Source: DATLGB01 sp964242305 (GTDB lineage: Bacteria > Actinomycetota > Thermoleophilia > Solirubrobacterales > Solirubrobacteraceae). Taken from it: a DNA stretch of 64,000 nucleotides. The notes beneath the pieces were generated by a model. It did not search any database and was not told the origin of the DNA. It saw nothing but the letters and a program-made list of their open reading frames with translations. This document shows, one piece after another, positions 24,787 to 35,035 of the stretch (position 1 is its first letter; every line of letters begins with the position of its first letter). Location of the stretch: contig CAXTBB010000021.1 of assembly GCA_964242305.1 (NCBI GenBank), positions 5,425-69,424 on the forward strand, in the 5' to 3' direction. The translations under genes and the position numbers were made by a program.

Positions 24787-25289
24787 TCGTCCTTGGCGGC
24801 TTCGCGCTTGCGCCAGCGCTCGCGCGAGATCTCGATCTCCTCCAGCGCGTCCTCCCGCGAGTACCAGCCGTCGACCTCCACGGTCTTGCCCTCCGGCCCC
24901 TTGTAGATGGAGAAGAAGTGCTCGATCTCGTCCTGCAGGCGGTCGGGCAGGTCCTCGAGCCGGTCGAGCGTGTTCCAGTTCGGGTCGTTGCAGGGGACGC
25001 ACAGGACCTTGGCGTCCTCGCCGTGGTCGTCGGTCATGCGGAACAGCGCGATCGGCTTGACCTCGATGACGCAGCCGGGGAAGGTCGGCTCGGTCACGCA
25101 GACCATCGCGTCGAGCGGGTCGTCGTCGCCGGCCCACGTCCCGGGCACGAAGCCGTAGTCGGTCGGGTAGACGACCGAGCTGAACAGGTAGCGGTCGAGC
25201 TTGATCGCCTGCAGCTCCTCGTCCCATTCGTACTTGTTGCGCGATCCCTTGGGGATCTCGACGACGATGTGGAGCGTCTCGTCGGCCAT
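24783..25289 (-). CDS. ppa: Inorganic pyrophosphatase (family I)
   Basis: A 168-residue soluble pyrophosphatase, which hydrolyses PPi to drive biosynthesis. Visible active-site elements are EIPKGSRNKYEWDEEL, YPTDYGFVPGT and GDDDPLDAMV (the Asp triad region), then KVLCVPCNDPNW. The usual DGDPLD appears here as DDDPLD, with the three metal-binding Asp retained. The ATG at 25289 lies 26 bp from the divergent MscL start. Confidence 0.95.
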   Translation of the reverse strand: MADETLHIVVEIPKGSRNKYEWDEELQAIKLDRYLFSSVVYPTDYGFVPGTWAGDDDPLDAMVCVTEPTFPGCVIEVKPIALFRMTDDHGEDAKVLCVPCNDPNWNTLDRLEDLPDRLQDEIEHFFSIYKGPEGKTVEVDGWYSREDALEEIEISRERWRKREAAKDE

Positions 25290-25315
25290 CCGGACGCAAG
25301 CGTATCTTCCGCCCC

Positions 25316-25726
25316 ATGCTCAAGGGGTTCCGGGACTTCATCCTGCGCGGGAACGTCGTCGATCTCGCGGTCGCGGTGGTCATCGGCGCGGCCTTCGGCG
25401 CCGTCGTCACCGCGTTCGTCGAGAACATCGTGACGCCGCTGATCGCCGCCATCGTCGACAAGCCGAGCTTCGGCGACCTGCACTTCACGATCAACAGCGC
25501 GGTGTTCGGGTACGGCAACGTGATCAACGCGCTGATCACGTTCCTGTCGATCGCCGCCGTCATCTACTTCTTCGTCGTGCAGCCGATGAACATCGTCCAG
25601 GAGCGGCTGAAGCCGGGCAAGCCCGTGGACGAGCCGACGCGCTCCTGCCCCGAGTGCCTCTCGGACATCCCCCGGGCCGCGTCGCGGTGTGCGTTCTGCA
25701 CCGCCCAGGTCACGCCGGCGGCGTAG
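25316..25726 (+). CDS. mscL: Large-conductance mechanosensitive channel with C-terminal zinc ribbon
   Basis: A 136-residue homopentameric tension-gated pore. The N-terminal helix and TM1 read GFRDFILRGNVVDLAVAVVI, with GAAFGAVVTAFVENIVTPLI as the pore helix; TM2 is FLSIAAVIYFFVVQPMN. After residue 105 a CPEC-x10-CAFC zinc ribbon replaces the usual helical bundle tail. Zinc-ribbon tails occur in some actinobacterial MscL proteins. The stop lies 17 bp inside the convergent TauE-like gene. Confidence 0.95.
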   Translation: MLKGFRDFILRGNVVDLAVAVVIGAAFGAVVTAFVENIVTPLIAAIVDKPSFGDLHFTINSAVFGYGNVINALITFLSIAAVIYFFVVQPMNIVQERLKPGKPVDEPTRSCPECLSDIPRAASRCAFCTAQVTPAA

Positions 25727-26075
25727 GCCGGGGCCGGGCCAGCCGGGCGGCGACGAACAGCATCAGCAGCGCGAAGGCGACCTCGAGCGTGCGCTCGGGC
25801 AGAGCGTTGGCGAGCGCGACGCCGCCCGCCACGCCCCCGACGGCCAGCGCGCCGACGAGCAGCCCGTCGCGCCAGCGCACGTTGCCGTAGCCGGACTGCC
25901 GGGAGGCGCCCAGCAGGGAGACGGGGATGATGGCCAGCAGCGAGGTCGCCTCCGCGTCGACCTGGCTGAGGCCGAGCGCGAGGGTGAGCGCGGGGACGAA
26001 CAGGATCCCGCCGCCGACGCCGAGCAGCCCGGCGACCGCGCCGGCGGCGAAGCCGATGAGGACGGCCTCGACCAT
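25710..26075 (-). CDS. Half-size TauE/SafE family membrane protein (second half)
   Basis: A 121-residue protein with about four hydrophobic segments and the family motif GFAAGAVAGLLGVGGGILFV near the N-terminus. Full TauE/SafE exporters are about 250 residues and carry this motif twice; here each gene carries one. Its ATG follows the TGA of the paralogous half directly (TGAATG), so the two should assemble as a heterodimer. The likely role is export of sulfite or organosulfonates; substrate is inference. Confidence 0.85.
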   Translation of the reverse strand: MVEAVLIGFAAGAVAGLLGVGGGILFVPALTLALGLSQVDAEATSLLAIIPVSLLGASRQSGYGNVRWRDGLLVGALAVGGVAGGVALANALPERTLEVAFALLMLFVAARLARPRPTPPA

Positions 26076-26432
26076 TCAGACCAGCAGGCTGATCGCGACG
26101 ACCACGAGCAGGACGGCGAACGCCGGGCGCAGGCGCTCCTGGGGGACGCGCTGCTGGAGCGCCGTGCCGGCCACCACTCCGCCCAGCGCCGGGACGCCGA
26201 CGAGCAGACCGTCGCCGAGATGGACGGTCCCGTAGGCCGCGCCGCTGACGGCGGCCCCGCCGGCCGCGATCAGGGCGATGGCGGCCAGTGACGTCCCGGT
26301 CGCCTCGCGCTCCCCGTAGCCGAGCCACAGCACCAGCAGCGGGACGATGACCGTCCCACCCCCGACGCCGAACAGCCCGCTGAACAGACCTGCCGCCGTC
26401 CCGATGACGGCCAGCTTTGCGGTCCTGTTCAT
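26076..26432 (-). CDS. Half-size TauE/SafE family membrane protein (first half)
   Basis: A 118-residue paralog of the gene just downstream. It has the motif GLFSGLFGVGGGTVIVPLLV and about four transmembrane segments, and ends in VVVAISLLV. Starts at 26432 (MNRTAK) and 26444 (MPALMNRT) are both possible; the first is adopted. The two stop/start-coupled halves equal one normal-length permease. This could be the ancestral unfused state or a stop-codon split of a fused gene. The divergent trehalose-phosphatase gene starts about 21 bp away. Confidence 0.85.
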   Translation of the reverse strand: MNRTAKLAVIGTAAGLFSGLFGVGGGTVIVPLLVLWLGYGEREATGTSLAAIALIAAGGAAVSGAAYGTVHLGDGLLVGVPALGGVVAGTALQQRVPQERLRPAFAVLLVVVAISLLV

Positions 26433-26453
26433 GAGGGCGGGCATACTAGGCGC

Positions 26454-27248
26454 GTGCCCGACCTCCACGAGCTGCTCGCCCCCCTGACCGCGGACCCGGA
26501 GCACTCGGCCGTCCTGCTCGACGTCGACGGCGTCCTGGCCCCCATCGTCGAGCAGCCCGACGACGCGCACATGCCCGAGACGACCCGCCGGCCGCTGATC
26601 GAGGTGGCCAAGCGCTACGGCATCGTCGCCTGCGTGTCGGGCCGCCGTGCGTCCGACGCGCGCCGCATCGTCTCGCTCGGCTCGATCTCCTACCTCGGCA
26701 GCCACGGGTCGGAGATCCTGCGGGCGGGGACGATCGCGCCGGAGCTCGACGCGGAGCTGCAGGGCTGGACCGCGCGCGTGCGCGCCTTCGCCGGGGAGGC
26801 GTTCGGCGAGGACCTGCGCCGCCTGCGGGTGCGCCTGGAGGACAAGGAGGCGATCGCCGCGCTGCACTGGCGCGGCGTGCCCGACGAGGAGGAGGCCCAG
26901 CGCGCCATCGAGGCCGTCTCGCGCGCCGCCGAGGACGCGGGCTTCGTCACCCACTGGGGGCGCAAGGTGCTCGAGATCCGCCCGCCCGTGCGCATCGACA
27001 AGGGCGCCGGGATCATGCGGCTGCTCAACGACGTCGACCTGTCCGCCGCCGTCTACGTCGGCGACGACCTGACCGACGTCGACGCCTTCCGCGGCCTCGA
27101 CGAGTTGTCGGCCACCGGCGGCATCGCGCAGGTGCTCAAGGTCGGGGTGCGCTCCGACGAGGGGCCCCCGCAGCTCGAGCAGGAGGCCGACGTGATGGTC
27201 GACGGCACCGACGGCGTCCGCGAACTGCTGCAGGTCCTCGCCGAGTGA
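26454..27248 (+). CDS. otsB: Trehalose-6-phosphate phosphatase (HAD family)
   Basis: A 264-residue HAD phosphatase that removes phosphate from trehalose-6-phosphate. The catalytic motif is LLDVDGVLAPIVEQPDD (Asp nucleophile and Asp general acid), motif II SGRRASDAR, and the metal-binding motif VYVGDDLTDVDAF. SYLGSHGSEIL is the cap-domain signature of OtsB. GTG 26454 has a CATACTAG element just upstream and may be leaderless. No trehalose-6-phosphate synthase gene is adjacent. Its TGA overlaps the GTG of the next gene. Confidence 0.92.
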   Translation: MPDLHELLAPLTADPEHSAVLLDVDGVLAPIVEQPDDAHMPETTRRPLIEVAKRYGIVACVSGRRASDARRIVSLGSISYLGSHGSEILRAGTIAPELDAELQGWTARVRAFAGEAFGEDLRRLRVRLEDKEAIAALHWRGVPDEEEAQRAIEAVSRAAEDAGFVTHWGRKVLEIRPPVRIDKGAGIMRLLNDVDLSAAVYVGDDLTDVDAFRGLDELSATGGIAQVLKVGVRSDEGPPQLEQEADVMVDGTDGVRELLQVLAE

Positions 27249-27784
27249 GGTTCGCCGACTTCCTGCGGGCGGCGGTGCTGCTGAGCGCGGGAGCGGCGAC
27301 GGCGCTGGCAGCGATCACGGTGATCGCCGCCACGCGCGACTACGACGACGTGCTGGTGCTGGTCTCCGTGGGCTGGTGGACGCTGGCCGCGCTGGCCGGG
27401 GTCCGCCTGGAGGGGCGCGCGCACGACGGCATCGCCACCCTGATGGCCGACGCGCGCCACCAGACCACGCTGCCCGAGCTGCGGCCCGGCGTCACGCTGC
27501 TCAACCGGCTCTGGCTGCTGCTCGTCGTCACGGTCGTCGCCGGCGTGCTGGGGACCTTCGTGTCCACGATCCCCAGCGTCGCGGCCGGCTTCGCCCTCCT
27601 CGTCGCCCTCGCCTGGCGCCGGCAGGGCAACGCCGTCGCCGCCATCGAGGAGCGCGACGCCGCGCGCTTCTACGTCGACCGCACCTCCGCCTTCGCGCCG
27701 ATCCGCCTGATCCGCACGCCCGGCTTCGGCGGCACGTTCCTGCGCAAGGCCGACCGCCGCGATCCGCACCCCGCCGAACCGTGA
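27245..27784 (+). CDS. Membrane protein of unknown function
   Basis: A 179-residue protein with four hydrophobic segments (about residues 8-28, 38-55, 88-105 and 108-125) and a hydrophilic C-terminal tail containing RFYVDRTSAFAPIRLIRTPG. It is coupled on both sides: GTGA overlap with the phosphatase upstream and another GTGA overlap with the glycosyltransferase downstream. The tight order suggests a shared membrane step with a sugar donor. I do not recognise the family. Confidence 0.75.
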   Translation: MRFADFLRAAVLLSAGAATALAAITVIAATRDYDDVLVLVSVGWWTLAALAGVRLEGRAHDGIATLMADARHQTTLPELRPGVTLLNRLWLLLVVTVVAGVLGTFVSTIPSVAAGFALLVALAWRRQGNAVAAIEERDAARFYVDRTSAFAPIRLIRTPGFGGTFLRKADRRDPHPAEP

Positions 27785-28749
27785 CGGACGTCCTCCTCGT
27801 CTCCCTGGGGACGACGGGCGGGCTGCGGGCGGCCGACGATGCCTTCGCCGCATCGCTCGAGCGCGCCGGGGCGAGCGTGGCTATCGCCCAGGCGCAGCCG
27901 ACGGCGAGCGTGCGCACGCTCGCCCTCACCGACCTCGTCCAGGCCCGTGCCGCCCGCGCCGCCGCGCTGGCGGGCATCGCGGAGCACCGCCCGCGGGCGA
28001 TCGTCTACTCGACGGTCACCGCCGCGCTGCTCGCGGTGGGCGGGCCGAATCACGCGATCCGCTTCGATGCCCCCGCCGCCGGCAACCGCCCCGGCCGCCA
28101 CGGCGTCTGGCAGCGCCCCGCCGAGCGCCGCCGCTTCGCCGCCGCCCCCCTGCTGCTGCCCTGGAGCGAGGGCGGCCTCGCCGAGGCGCCACCCCACGGC
28201 GACGCCGTCATCCTCCCCCCACCAGTCGCGCGGGAAAAAAGGGACAGTCCCCTCAGTCCCGCTTGTGCCACGGCGGTCACGTATGCGGCGCACCCGGAGA
28301 AGAAGGGGCTCGATCAGGTGCTGGCGGCGTGGCGGGCGGTGCGGCGGGACGGGGAGGCGCTGGTCGTCGCGGGGCTCGACGGTGCCGGCGAGCCCGGCGT
28401 GCGCTACGTGGGCACGCTGCCGCCGCGGGAGTACCGGGCGCTGCTGGCGCAGGCGCGCGTGTTCGTGACCGCCCCGCGGCGGGAGGACTTCGGCCTCGCC
28501 CAGCTCGAGGCGCTGGCCGACGGCTGCGTGCTGGTGACGACGCCGAGCCCCGGCCCCTACGCGGCGCTGCCGATCGCCCGCGCGCTGGATCCGCGCACCG
28601 TGGCCGACGACCTCGGGCCGGCGCTGCGGACCGCGCTCGACGACCCTGCGCCGGGCTACGCCGAGCGCGCCCGGGAGCGGCTGGCGCCGTTCGCTCCCGA
28701 CGCCGTCGACCGCATCGTCCGCGACCAGGTCCTCCCCCGACTGCTCTAG
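27781..28749 (+). CDS. Glycosyltransferase, GT-B fold
   Basis: A 322-residue GT-B enzyme. The N-terminal half shows VTDVLLVSLGTTGGLRAADD; the C-terminal half shows VTYAAHPEKKGLDQVLAAW, VVAGLDGAG, and the donor-binding EDFGLAQLEALADGCVLVTT, which matches the E-x7-E motif of GT4-like retaining transferases. It starts at GTG 27781 overlapping the previous TGA. Around residue 152 the frame contains a short repeat insertion (REKRDSPLSP) in the linker between the two Rossmann domains, described as a separate feature. Confidence 0.88.
   Translation: MTDVLLVSLGTTGGLRAADDAFAASLERAGASVAIAQAQPTASVRTLALTDLVQARAARAAALAGIAEHRPRAIVYSTVTAALLAVGGPNHAIRFDAPAAGNRPGRHGVWQRPAERRRFAAAPLLLPWSEGGLAEAPPHGDAVILPPPVAREKRDSPLSPACATAVTYAAHPEKKGLDQVLAAWRAVRRDGEALVVAGLDGAGEPGVRYVGTLPPREYRALLAQARVFVTAPRREDFGLAQLEALADGCVLVTTPSPGPYAALPIARALDPRTVADDLGPALRTALDDPAPGYAERARERLAPFAPDAVDRIVRDQVLPRLL
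28234..28252 (+). repeat. Small palindromic repeat copy 1, inside the glycosyltransferase gene
   Basis: GAAAAAAGGGACAGTCCCC contains the palindrome GGGAC-A-GTCCC preceded by six A. The A-tract is striking in such GC-rich coding DNA. A near-identical copy lies at 38958-38976 inside ileS. In the gene it is read in frame as part of REKRDSPLSP, in the linker between domains. Confidence 0.75.
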
Positions 28750-28750
28750 T

Positions 28751-28805
28751 GGGGCCGAAGGTCCCCAGAGAGTCCCCGTGCTTGCCGGCGCCGAAGGCGC
28801 TCGGC
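28751..28805. terminator. Two GAA-triloop hairpins between convergent genes
   Basis: GGGGCC-GAA-GGTCCCC (28751-28766) and GCCGGCGCC-GAA-GGCGCTCGGC (28784-28805, 9-bp stem with a bulged T) lie between the glycosyltransferase stop and the end of the UvrA-like gene on the other strand. Neither has a T-tract. They probably act as a bidirectional terminator. Confidence 0.55.
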
Positions 28806-28813
28806 GGAGTGCT

Positions 28814-31183
<2,370 letters not shown>

Positions 31184-31193
31184 GCGCGCGACT

Positions 31194-31769
31194 CTACGCG
31201 TGCGCGAGCGACTGGCGCAGCTGCGCGACCGTCCAGGCGCCGACCGCCGCGGCGGACCCGGCGTGGAAGGCGGTGAACTCGATGGCGGTGACGCCGCTGA
31301 GCTCGGAGATGCGGACGACGCCCTGAGCGTCGAGGATGGGGCCGCCGGGCAGCTGGCAGTGGACGCGCAGCACGGTGTCACGCTTGTGGCGGCCGGTGCC
31401 GCGGAAGCGCATGCCGCCCGCGGACACGTCGAGGACCTGCCCGCGAACCTCCCGGTCCGGCGTGGCGACCATCACCTCGGCGAAGATGGGCAGGCGCACG
31501 GAGGACCGGCGGTCGGGCGTCTCGGCCTCCTCGTCGACGCGGAAGCGGACCTCGCCCGGCTCGGCGCTCCAGACGGCGCTGCCGTCCCACCCCACCGGGA
31601 TCATGCCGTCGAGGAAGCTCAGCGTGCAGACGCCGGGGACGGCCTCGTTGAGCCGATCCAGCTGCACCGGGCGCAGGAGGACGAACGCGCCCGCCGCCGC
31701 GATGACGCGGCACTCCGCGGACCCCGAGGACCATGAGAGCACGGTGTCTTGTCCGGAACGCAACTGCAC
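31194..31769 (-). CDS. PilZ domain protein (cyclic di-GMP receptor)
   Basis: The product of about 190 residues has an N-terminal YcgR-like beta domain and a C-terminal PilZ domain. The c-di-GMP-binding motif RRSSVR (R-x3-R type) lies near residue 90, and DVSAGGMRF is the D/N-x-S-x-x-G motif. GTG 31769 has a GGAGG only one base upstream. TTG 31763 is the better-spaced start (7 nt), so the protein may begin MRSGQDTV. It may read signals from diguanylate cyclases such as the REC-GGDEF protein at 57873. Confidence 0.9.
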   Translation of the reverse strand: MQLRSGQDTVLSWSSGSAECRVIAAAGAFVLLRPVQLDRLNEAVPGVCTLSFLDGMIPVGWDGSAVWSAEPGEVRFRVDEEAETPDRRSSVRLPIFAEVMVATPDREVRGQVLDVSAGGMRFRGTGRHKRDTVLRVHCQLPGGPILDAQGVVRISELSGVTAIEFTAFHAGSAAAVGAWTVAQLRQSLAHA

Positions 31770-31800
31770 ACCTCCAAGATCGGCGTGACGGCGCCCGCCC

Positions 31801-33549
31801 TTAAGCAGAACGGGTGCGCTTGCGCAGCGGAGCGAACTCCGCCCACGGCCGGGTGTTGGTCACGTGCGCGGGCGTCAGCCAGGCGCGGCGGGCCGTGGCG
31901 ATCCCCCAGCGGGTGATGTCCATGGTGTTGACGCCGTGCGCGTCGGAGTCGATCACGATCAGCACGCCGGCCTCCGCGGCCGCGCGCGCGTGGATGTCGT
32001 CGAGGTCGCGCCGGTCGCCCGCCGAGTTGATCTCGAGCATCGTCCCGGTGCGCTTGGCCGCCTCGATGAGCTTGTGGACGTCGAGTGCGTAAGGCGGCCG
32101 CGTCTGGATCTTGCGGCCGGTCGGATGGCCGATCGCGTCCACGAACGGATGCTCGCAGGCGGCCACCATCCGGGCGGTCATCTCCTTCTCGGCCATCCCG
32201 AAGGACGTGTGCACCGAGGCGACGACCCAGTCGAGCTCGGCCAGCAGCTCGTCCTCGTAGTCCAGCGTGCCGTCCGGGAGGATGTTGACCTCCGAGCCGA
32301 TCAGCAGCTCGAAGCCGTCCAGCGTCGCGTTGATCGCGCGCACCGCCTCGATCGACTCGGCCAGCGCCTCCGGCGTCACGTTCATCCCGAAGCCCATCGA
32401 CGCGCTGTGGTCGGTGATGGCCAGGTACTCGAGGCCGCGCCGGATCGCGCGCTCGGCCATCTGCTCGACCGAGTTGCGCCCGTCGGAGGCGGTCGTGTGG
32501 CAGTGGAGGTCGCCGCGCAGGTCGGCGGCGGTGATGAGCTCCGGCAGACGATCCTCGCGGGCGGCCTCGAGCTCGCCCCGGCCCTCGCGCAGCTCGGGCG
32601 GGATCCACGCGTAGCCGAGCGTCGCGTAGACCTCCTCCTCCGTCGCGCAGCGGACCGTCTCCCCCGTCGAGTCGTCGACGATCCCGTACTGGGAGACGTG
32701 GAAGCCCTTGCGCACCGCGGCCTCGCGCAGCTGCACGTTGTGCGCCTTGGATCCCGTCAGGTGCTGGAGGACGTTGCCGAACTGGTCGGGCTCGACCACC
32801 TGCAGGTCGACCTTCATCCCCGTGTGCGTGACCGCCTTGACGGCGTTGTCGCCGGGCGTCCCGGCCGACTCGATCAGGTCCAGGCCGGCCAGCGCGCCGC
32901 ACAGCGCGGACGGGTCGTCGGCGGTCGCGATCAGGTCGATGTCCTTGACCGAGTCGGTGAGCCGCCGGGCCGAGCCGGCGATCTCGACCTGGTGGACGCC
33001 GTCGACCGCGCGCAGCGCGCCGGCGATCTGCTCCGCGAGCCCCAGTGCGCGGGTGAGCAGGACGCGCGCCGCCGGACCCCCGCCCTCGGGCGCGTCGGCC
33101 AGCGTCGCGATCAGGTTGTCCTCGACCTTCTTGCCGAAGCCGCGCAGCCCGCTGATCTGCCCGGCCTCGGCGGCCGCGCGCAGGGACTCCAGCGAGTCGA
33201 TCTCCAGCTCGTCGTGCAGCCGGCGCGCGCGCTTGGGGCCGAAACCCGGGAGGTGCATGACGGCGAGCAGCCCGACGGGGAACTTCTCCCGCAGCTTCGC
33301 CGACTGGGGGATGTCGCCCGACTCGACCAGCGCGGTCAGCTTGGTCTCCAGCGTCTTGCCGATGCCCGGCAGCGTGGTGGCCTTCCCCTCGCGCGTGAGC
33401 TCGGCGACGGACACGGACGCGTCGCGGATCGAGCGGGCCGCGTTGCGGTAGGCGATGACGCGGTACTGGTCGGCGCCGTCGAGCTCGTAGAGGTCCCCGA
33501 GCTCGTCGAAGGCCTGGGCGATGGCGGCGTTGGTGAGCGTGGCGGCCAC
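31801..33549 (-). CDS. polX: DNA polymerase X / PHP phosphoesterase
   Basis: A 582-residue repair polymerase fused to a PHP nuclease. The N-terminal 8-kDa-like and HhH region (GIGKTLETKL, PGFGPKRAR, GLRGFGKKVEDNL) leads to the palm, where GSARRLTDSVKDIDLI and KVDLQVV carry the three catalytic Asp. The C-terminal PHP domain from about residue 340 shows DLHCHTTASDG, ITDHS, GSEVNIL, DAIGHPTG and DSDAHG. It acts in gap filling and 3' end trimming in base excision repair. It starts at GTG 33549, divergent from the mannosyltransferase gene by 21 bp. Confidence 0.95.
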   Translation of the reverse strand: MAATLTNAAIAQAFDELGDLYELDGADQYRVIAYRNAARSIRDASVSVAELTREGKATTLPGIGKTLETKLTALVESGDIPQSAKLREKFPVGLLAVMHLPGFGPKRARRLHDELEIDSLESLRAAAEAGQISGLRGFGKKVEDNLIATLADAPEGGGPAARVLLTRALGLAEQIAGALRAVDGVHQVEIAGSARRLTDSVKDIDLIATADDPSALCGALAGLDLIESAGTPGDNAVKAVTHTGMKVDLQVVEPDQFGNVLQHLTGSKAHNVQLREAAVRKGFHVSQYGIVDDSTGETVRCATEEEVYATLGYAWIPPELREGRGELEAAREDRLPELITAADLRGDLHCHTTASDGRNSVEQMAERAIRRGLEYLAITDHSASMGFGMNVTPEALAESIEAVRAINATLDGFELLIGSEVNILPDGTLDYEDELLAELDWVVASVHTSFGMAEKEMTARMVAACEHPFVDAIGHPTGRKIQTRPPYALDVHKLIEAAKRTGTMLEINSAGDRRDLDDIHARAAAEAGVLIVIDSDAHGVNTMDITRWGIATARRAWLTPAHVTNTRPWAEFAPLRKRTRSA

Positions 33550-33570
33550 GGACCTAACCTACCCCGGCCC

Positions 33571-34278
33571 GTGGAACCCTGGATCGTCCTGCCCACGTAC
33601 AACGAGGCCGAGAACGTCGAGCGGATCGTCGCGGCGGCCCGCGCCGCACTGCCCGCCGCGCGCGTCCTGGTGGTCGACGACAACTCCCCGGACGGCACGG
33701 GCGACCTCGCGGCGGCGTTGGACGGTGTCGAGGTGCTGCGCCGGTCGGAGAAGACCGGGCTCGGCGACGCCTATGTCGCCGGCTTCACGCACGCGCTCGC
33801 GGGCGGGGCCGATGTCGTCATCGAGATGGACGCCGACGGCTCGCACGACCCGACCGACCTCCCCCGGCTGCTGGCGGCCGTGGAGGACGGCGCCGACCTC
33901 GCGCTCGGCTCGCGCTACGTGCGCGGCGGCGGCGTCGAGAACTGGCCGCTGAGCCGCCGCATCGTCTCCCGCGCCGGCTGCGTGTACGCGCGGCTGGTCC
34001 TGCGCGTCCCCGTCCGCGACCTCACCGGCGGCTTCAAGTGCTTCCGCGCGTCGGCGCTGCGGGCGATCGACTTCGAGACGGTCCGCGCGCACGGGTACGC
34101 GTTCCAGGTCGAGCTGACCTACCGGGCGCTGCGCCGCGGCCTGCGGGTGGCCGAGCTGCCGATCACCTTCCGCGAGCGCGAGCTGGGCGAGTCGAAGATG
34201 ACCGCCGGCATCGCCGTCGAGGCGGCCTGGCGCGTTCCCATGCTCCGGCGCGGCGAACGCGCGCCCCGCTCACGCTGA
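33571..34278 (+). CDS. Polyprenol-monophosphomannose synthase-like GT2 glycosyltransferase
   Basis: A 235-residue GT-A enzyme. PTYNEAENVERIV is the UDP/GDP-sugar-binding start, VVDDNSPDGTGDLA follows, and EMDADGSHDPTDLPRL carries the DxD metal motif. RERELGESKMTAGIAVEA near the C-terminus is the DPM/Ppm1 signature. It transfers mannose from GDP-mannose to polyprenyl phosphate, supplying donor for lipoglycan or protein mannosylation. It lacks the C-terminal membrane domain of larger DPMs. GTG 33571 is used because the first conserved motif is only 8 residues in. The multi-TM glycosyltransferase at 35369 could be a user of its product. Confidence 0.93.
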   Translation: MEPWIVLPTYNEAENVERIVAAARAALPAARVLVVDDNSPDGTGDLAAALDGVEVLRRSEKTGLGDAYVAGFTHALAGGADVVIEMDADGSHDPTDLPRLLAAVEDGADLALGSRYVRGGGVENWPLSRRIVSRAGCVYARLVLRVPVRDLTGGFKCFRASALRAIDFETVRAHGYAFQVELTYRALRRGLRVAELPITFRERELGESKMTAGIAVEAAWRVPMLRRGERAPRSR

Positions 34279-34301
34279 CCGCGGACCGTGCCGATGCCCT
34301 T

Positions 34302-35012
34302 GTGGTGAAAGGCGTCAACTCCGAGCAGATGGCCCTCGTCCAGGGCTGGTCGCACACCAAGGCCTCCCTGCGCGAGTGGAACGCGAAGCCGAGCCGGGTG
34401 CTGGTGCCGTGGGCGCGGATGAGCCTCGCCGTGGCGGTGCTCCTGCTGCTGGCCACGTACGCGGTGGCGAAGGCGTCGCCGGCCGATCCGTTCGCCAACC
34501 TGAGCTTCCCGGGCGTGACCCAGCCGGCCCGCCTGACCGACTACGCGTTCGTCCTCTTCCGCAATTCGCTGGTGCTGCTCCTGCACGCGCTCGCGTGCGT
34601 GGCCGGGTTCATCGCGGGGTCCTCGCTGCCGGCCATCGCCGACGGCTACAGCGGCGTCTACCGCAAGCTCCACCAGGTCGCCCAGCCGCTCGCGATCGCC
34701 TTCGTGGTCGCTGCGACGCTGTTCTCGCTGGCCACGCAGGCCTACTACCTGGGCGGGTCGTGCGCGCTGCTGGCCGCCCAGTGGGGCCTGGCGCCGAGCG
34801 AGCTGCTGGCCATCGTGTCGCTGCACGCCATCCCCGAGCTGACCGCGCTGTTCCTGCCGCTCGCCGCGTGGACGATGGCGAGCCGCCGGGGGCAGTGGGA
34901 GGATCTCCTCGCCGCCACCTTCGCCACCACCGCGGTCGCCGTGCCGATGTTGCTCGTCGCCGCCGCCGTCGAGGTGTGGGTGACGCCGATCGTCCTCCGC
35001 GCCGTCATCTGA
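34302..35012 (+). CDS. SpoIIM/DUF95-like membrane protein
   Basis: The product of about 236 residues has five to six transmembrane segments and the conserved Glu-containing loop SLHAIPELTALFLPLAAW, similar to the stage II sporulation protein M (DUF95) group. The role outside sporulators is unknown; membrane remodelling is inference. The start is uncertain: GTG 34302, GTG 34305 and ATG 34329 are all in frame, and none has a well-spaced ribosome binding site. It follows the mannosyltransferase gene with a short gap in the same direction. Confidence 0.78.
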   Translation: MVKGVNSEQMALVQGWSHTKASLREWNAKPSRVLVPWARMSLAVAVLLLLATYAVAKASPADPFANLSFPGVTQPARLTDYAFVLFRNSLVLLLHALACVAGFIAGSSLPAIADGYSGVYRKLHQVAQPLAIAFVVAATLFSLATQAYYLGGSCALLAAQWGLAPSELLAIVSLHAIPELTALFLPLAAWTMASRRGQWEDLLAATFATTAVAVPMLLVAAAVEVWVTPIVLRAVI

Positions 35013-35019
35013 GCCCCGC

Positions 35020-35025
35020 TATACT
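35020..35025 (+). promoter_or_regulatory. -10 element of the thioredoxin gene
   Basis: TATACT ends 10 bp before the ATG at 35036, so transcription would begin within a few bases of the start codon. No Shine-Dalgarno is present; this suggests a leaderless transcript. No good -35 is visible. Confidence 0.5.
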
Positions 35026-35035
35026 TCCTGAAGTA

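Noticed and set aside
25710..26432. Frameshift in a single TauE gene
   Set aside because: Both halves have their own start and family motif and meet as TGA-ATG in the same phase; no frameshift is needed.
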